A stretch of DNA of 38,760 bases, taken from Sneathia sanguinegens (GTDB lineage Bacteria; Fusobacteriota; Fusobacteriia; Fusobacteriales; Leptotrichiaceae). This document shows, piece by piece, positions 36,082 to 38,760 of this stretch. The stretch is from positions 1 to 38,760 of the forward strand of contig NZ_LOQF01000012.1 of the NCBI RefSeq assembly GCF_001517935.1. Reading direction: 5' to 3'. The notes under the pieces were generated by a model. The model did no database searches. It was not told where the DNA came from and was given only the letters and a program-made list of their open reading frames with translations. Numbering within the stretch: position 1 is the first letter of the stretch; the number at the start of each line of letters is the position of its first letter. A program made the position numbers and the translations under genes.

Positions 36082-38043
36082 ATGTTAAAATTTTATGAAA
36101 ATCCAGAAAATCAAGATGATAAAAAAGATAATAATGACGATGATTTTGACTTTAAAAAAGGTGTTGAAGAATTAAGAGAAAAAAGAGGAAAGAAAAGACC
36201 GCCATTAGGAAGTCCAATATTTTTTCTTTTGATTATAATGGTAATTTTTTCAATATACTATTTTACAAAAAATCCATTTAAGACAGATGTACAAGAAGTA
36301 TCATATACTGAATTTGTTAATAGAATAAAAACAAAAGATATAAAACAAATAATCGAAAAAGATGATAGATTATATGGTAAAATTAAAGGTTCAAAAATAG
36401 AATATTCAACTAAAAAAATAACATCAAGACTAGGAAATGATCAAACCATAATGAATTTGGTAAATTCATCAAATGATATTGAAGTTAAAGCACAAGATTC
36501 CATGGGAAATTCAGTAATAGTTCAACTTTTATTTAGTTTTTTACCAATGGTACTTTTGATATTTATGTTTTTCATTCTTATTAGAAGATTTATGGGTGGT
36601 TCAGGTGGAGGAATTAATCCACTTAATCTTATTGGAAAATCAAAATCAAAATTAAAAGAAAAACCTAATGTTAAATTTGATGATGTTGCAGGACTTGATG
36701 AAGTTAAAGAAGAATTAAAAGAAGTAGTTCAATTTTTAAAAGATCCAAGTAAATTTTTGGAAGCAGGTGCAAGAGTTCCTAAAGGTGTTTTACTTTTAGG
36801 TGAACCAGGAACAGGAAAAACTTTACTTGCAAAAGCAGTAGCAGGGGAATCAGGTGCATCATTTTTCAATATATCAGGTTCAGAATTTGTTGAAATGTAT
36901 GTTGGGGTTGGAGCTTCAAGAGTTAGAGAATTATTTGATGAAGCAAAAAGAGAAAAACCATCTATAATATTTATAGATGAAATTGATGCCATTGGAAGAA
37001 AAAGAGGAAGTGGAAGAAATGGCGGAAATGATGAAAGAGAACAAACATTAAATCAACTTTTAGTTGAAATGGATGGTTTTGAAACTGATGCAAAAATAAT
37101 TGTTATTGCAGCAACAAATAGAGAAGATATTTTAGATAAAGCCTTATTAAGATCAGGAAGATTTGATAGAAGAGTTGCAGTTACAGCACCAGACTATAAT
37201 GGTAGATTAGCTATATTAAAAGTTCATGCAAGAAATAAAAAATTAGCTAATGATGTAAAATTAGAAGATATTGCTAAAATAACACCAGGATTTGTAGGTG
37301 CAGATCTTGAAAATATATTAAATGAAGCAGCAATATGTGCAACAAGAGCTAATAGAGCTATAATAACTATGGCAGATTTGGATGAAGCAGTTGATAAAAT
37401 AGGTATGGGTTTAGGACAAAAGAGTAAAATTATAACACCTGAAGATAAAAAGATGTTGGCATATCATGAAGGTGGACATGCACTTGTTTCATCATTATTA
37501 CCTAATACTGATAAAGTTCACAAAGTTACGATTATACCACGTGGAGATGCTGGGGGTTATACAATGACTCTACCAAGTGAAACACTTAATATGAGAAGTA
37601 AGGGAATTTTAGCAGATATAAAAGTTGCTTTTGGAGGAAGAGTTGGAGAATTATTAGGTATGGATGACATAGGAACTGGAGCATATTCTGATATTCAAAA
37701 AGCAACACATTATGCAAAATTATATGTACAAAGTTATGGTCTAGATAGTGAAATGGGACCTATTAATTATGAACAAAGTAGACAAGAAGAATATTCATTT
37801 ATTGATTCAAATAGTGAAAAGACTAAAGAATTAATTGATAGCAAGGTTAAAAATTTATTGAAAGATTTATATCAACAAACAGTTGATTTATTAACAGAAA
37901 ATAAGGATAAATTAGATGAAATTGCTGCACTTTTACTTGAAAAAGAAACAGTTACTGGTTCAGAAATAAGAGCTATTGTAAAAGGTCATACTCATGAAGA
38001 AGTTCTTAAAATGACAGCAGAAGAATTAGAGGAATTTTATTGA
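36082..38043 (+). CDS. ftsH: ATP-dependent zinc metalloprotease FtsH
   Basis: The 653-aa protein has a charged N-terminal tail of about 45 residues, TM1 (about 45-63), a short periplasmic domain, TM2 (about 146-168), an AAA+ domain with GEPGTGKT (240-247), FIDEIDAIG and the second region of homology, and the protease domain. The zinc motif reads HEGGH (462-466), with Gly in place of the usual Ala, while both His and the Glu are kept. It degrades damaged membrane and regulatory proteins as a hexamer. The start has AGGGAG upstream and follows the tilS stop directly. Confidence 0.97.
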   Translation: MLKFYENPENQDDKKDNNDDDFDFKKGVEELREKRGKKRPPLGSPIFFLLIIMVIFSIYYFTKNPFKTDVQEVSYTEFVNRIKTKDIKQIIEKDDRLYGKIKGSKIEYSTKKITSRLGNDQTIMNLVNSSNDIEVKAQDSMGNSVIVQLLFSFLPMVLLIFMFFILIRRFMGGSGGGINPLNLIGKSKSKLKEKPNVKFDDVAGLDEVKEELKEVVQFLKDPSKFLEAGARVPKGVLLLGEPGTGKTLLAKAVAGESGASFFNISGSEFVEMYVGVGASRVRELFDEAKREKPSIIFIDEIDAIGRKRGSGRNGGNDEREQTLNQLLVEMDGFETDAKIIVIAATNREDILDKALLRSGRFDRRVAVTAPDYNGRLAILKVHARNKKLANDVKLEDIAKITPGFVGADLENILNEAAICATRANRAIITMADLDEAVDKIGMGLGQKSKIITPEDKKMLAYHEGGHALVSSLLPNTDKVHKVTIIPRGDAGGYTMTLPSETLNMRSKGILADIKVAFGGRVGELLGMDDIGTGAYSDIQKATHYAKLYVQSYGLDSEMGPINYEQSRQEEYSFIDSNSEKTKELIDSKVKNLLKDLYQQTVDLLTENKDKLDEIAALLLEKETVTGSEIRAIVKGHTHEEVLKMTAEELEEFY

Positions 38044-38046
38044 TAT

Positions 38047-38696
38047 ATGAAAATTAATGAAGAATTTTCTAATGAAATATTAGAAATTAATGAAATGATA
38101 AAAGATGAAATTTCGTTAAAAATAAAAGAATACAAAGATGTATTTTTGTACAATGAAAAGGATTTTTTTGCAGAAATAGCCTTTTGTATTTTAACACCAC
38201 AATCAAAAGCGAAAAATGCTTGGAAAATAATTGAAATTTTAAAGGAAAATGGTTTGCTCTATTCAGGAACAAGTGAAGAATTAGTTGACTATCTTAATTT
38301 GGTAAGATTTAAAAATACAAAGGCGAAAAGATTAGTTGACTTAAGAAATTTACTAACTATTGATAAAAGATTAGCCTCAAAAGAAATAATATTTCATACA
38401 AAAAATGTAATTGAAATAAGAGAATGGTTAGTTAAAAATGTAAAAGGTTTTGGTTATAAAGAAGCAAGTCATGTACTTAGAAATTTAGGTTTTGGTGAAA
38501 ATATTGCTATTCTAGATAGACATATATTGAGAACATTAAAAAAATTAGATATTATTGATGAAATACCTAAAACCTTGAGCCCAAGTAACTATAAAAAAAT
38601 AGAGAATAAGATGAGAGAGTATTCAAAATATGTAGGCATAAGTATGGATAGACTTGATTTAATATTTTGGTATAAACAATTGCATTATTTATTTAA

Positions 38697-38700
<4 letters not shown>
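38047..38700 (+). CDS. ogg: Ogg2-type 8-oxoguanine DNA glycosylase/AP lyase
   Basis: The 217-aa HhH-GPD enzyme is of the short Ogg2 class known from archaea and some bacteria, unlike MutM. CILTPQSKAKNAW near residue 50 and VKGFGYKEASHVLRNLGF (HhH, catalytic Lys138) followed by AILDRHIL (Asp157) are the class motifs. It removes 8-oxoguanine from DNA and cuts the strand. It begins 3 nt after the ftsH stop with only a weak GAGG upstream, so it probably depends on coupling. The stop codon is part of the terminator stem. Confidence 0.93.

Positions 38701-38760
<60 letters not shown>

Overview
The DNA is extremely AT-rich, with short gaps, many 1-8 nt gene overlaps and AGGAGG-type ribosome binding sites. 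It also encodes a C-terminal autotransporter barrel ending in Phe and two lipobox proteins. Together these point to a diderm Fusobacteriota chromosome of the Leptotrichiaceae type (Streptobacillus, Sneathia, Leptotrichia). That assignment is inference from gene content; no rRNA or tRNA lies in the window.

Region 1 (1-9186) is the most unusual part: a single-strand cluster of eight genes. In order they are a 706-aa protein of unknown family, an Hcp-like tube-type protein (the family databases often call 'membrane-associated protease 1'), a baseplate-like protein, a two-TM FHA protein, a zinc-ribbon/FHA protein, a membrane-anchored PP2C-like protein with a TPR tail, a very small protein kinase, and a 740-aa protein with a SAP/Rho_N-like N-terminus. 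I read it as part of a contractile-injection or T6SS-like system with a threonine-phosphorylation module. In this module the kinase keeps its catalytic residues, while the phosphatase and both FHA domains have lost key residues. The rest of the locus would lie upstream of the window.

Region 2 (9173-13400) holds a secreted RlpA-like protein with its own promoter. It is followed by an operon of a three-domain acyl-activating/ACP/acyltransferase fusion, the nucleosidase MtnN, and two small genes, one with a prepilin-like N-terminus.

Region 3 (13381-17736, minus strand) is an amino-acid uptake and catabolism operon: an AGCS alanine/glycine symporter, threonine dehydratase and a DAACS symporter. 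A NUDIX hydrolase lies upstream. Region 4 (17704-22531, plus strand) is the arginine deiminase operon arcA-arcB-arcC plus a YfcC-type arginine/ornithine antiporter. It starts from a promoter that overlaps the divergent NUDIX promoter and has a possible 9-codon leader ORF. Together regions 3 and 4 suggest an amino-acid fermenter.

Region 5 (22542-25533) is a lipoprotein autotransporter with a degenerate subtilisin-like passenger. Region 6 (25506-32042) holds folC (minus strand) divergent from thiN-dinG-uvrA. Region 7 (32039-38760) is a tightly packed run: AI-2E-family permease, mltG, a SpoIID-like lipoprotein, tilS, ftsH and an Ogg2-type 8-oxoguanine glycosylase. It ends in a terminator whose T tract is 40 nt long, at the very end of the window. 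There is no gene-free stretch over 300 bases, and I saw no tRNA, rRNA, IS element or CRISPR array.
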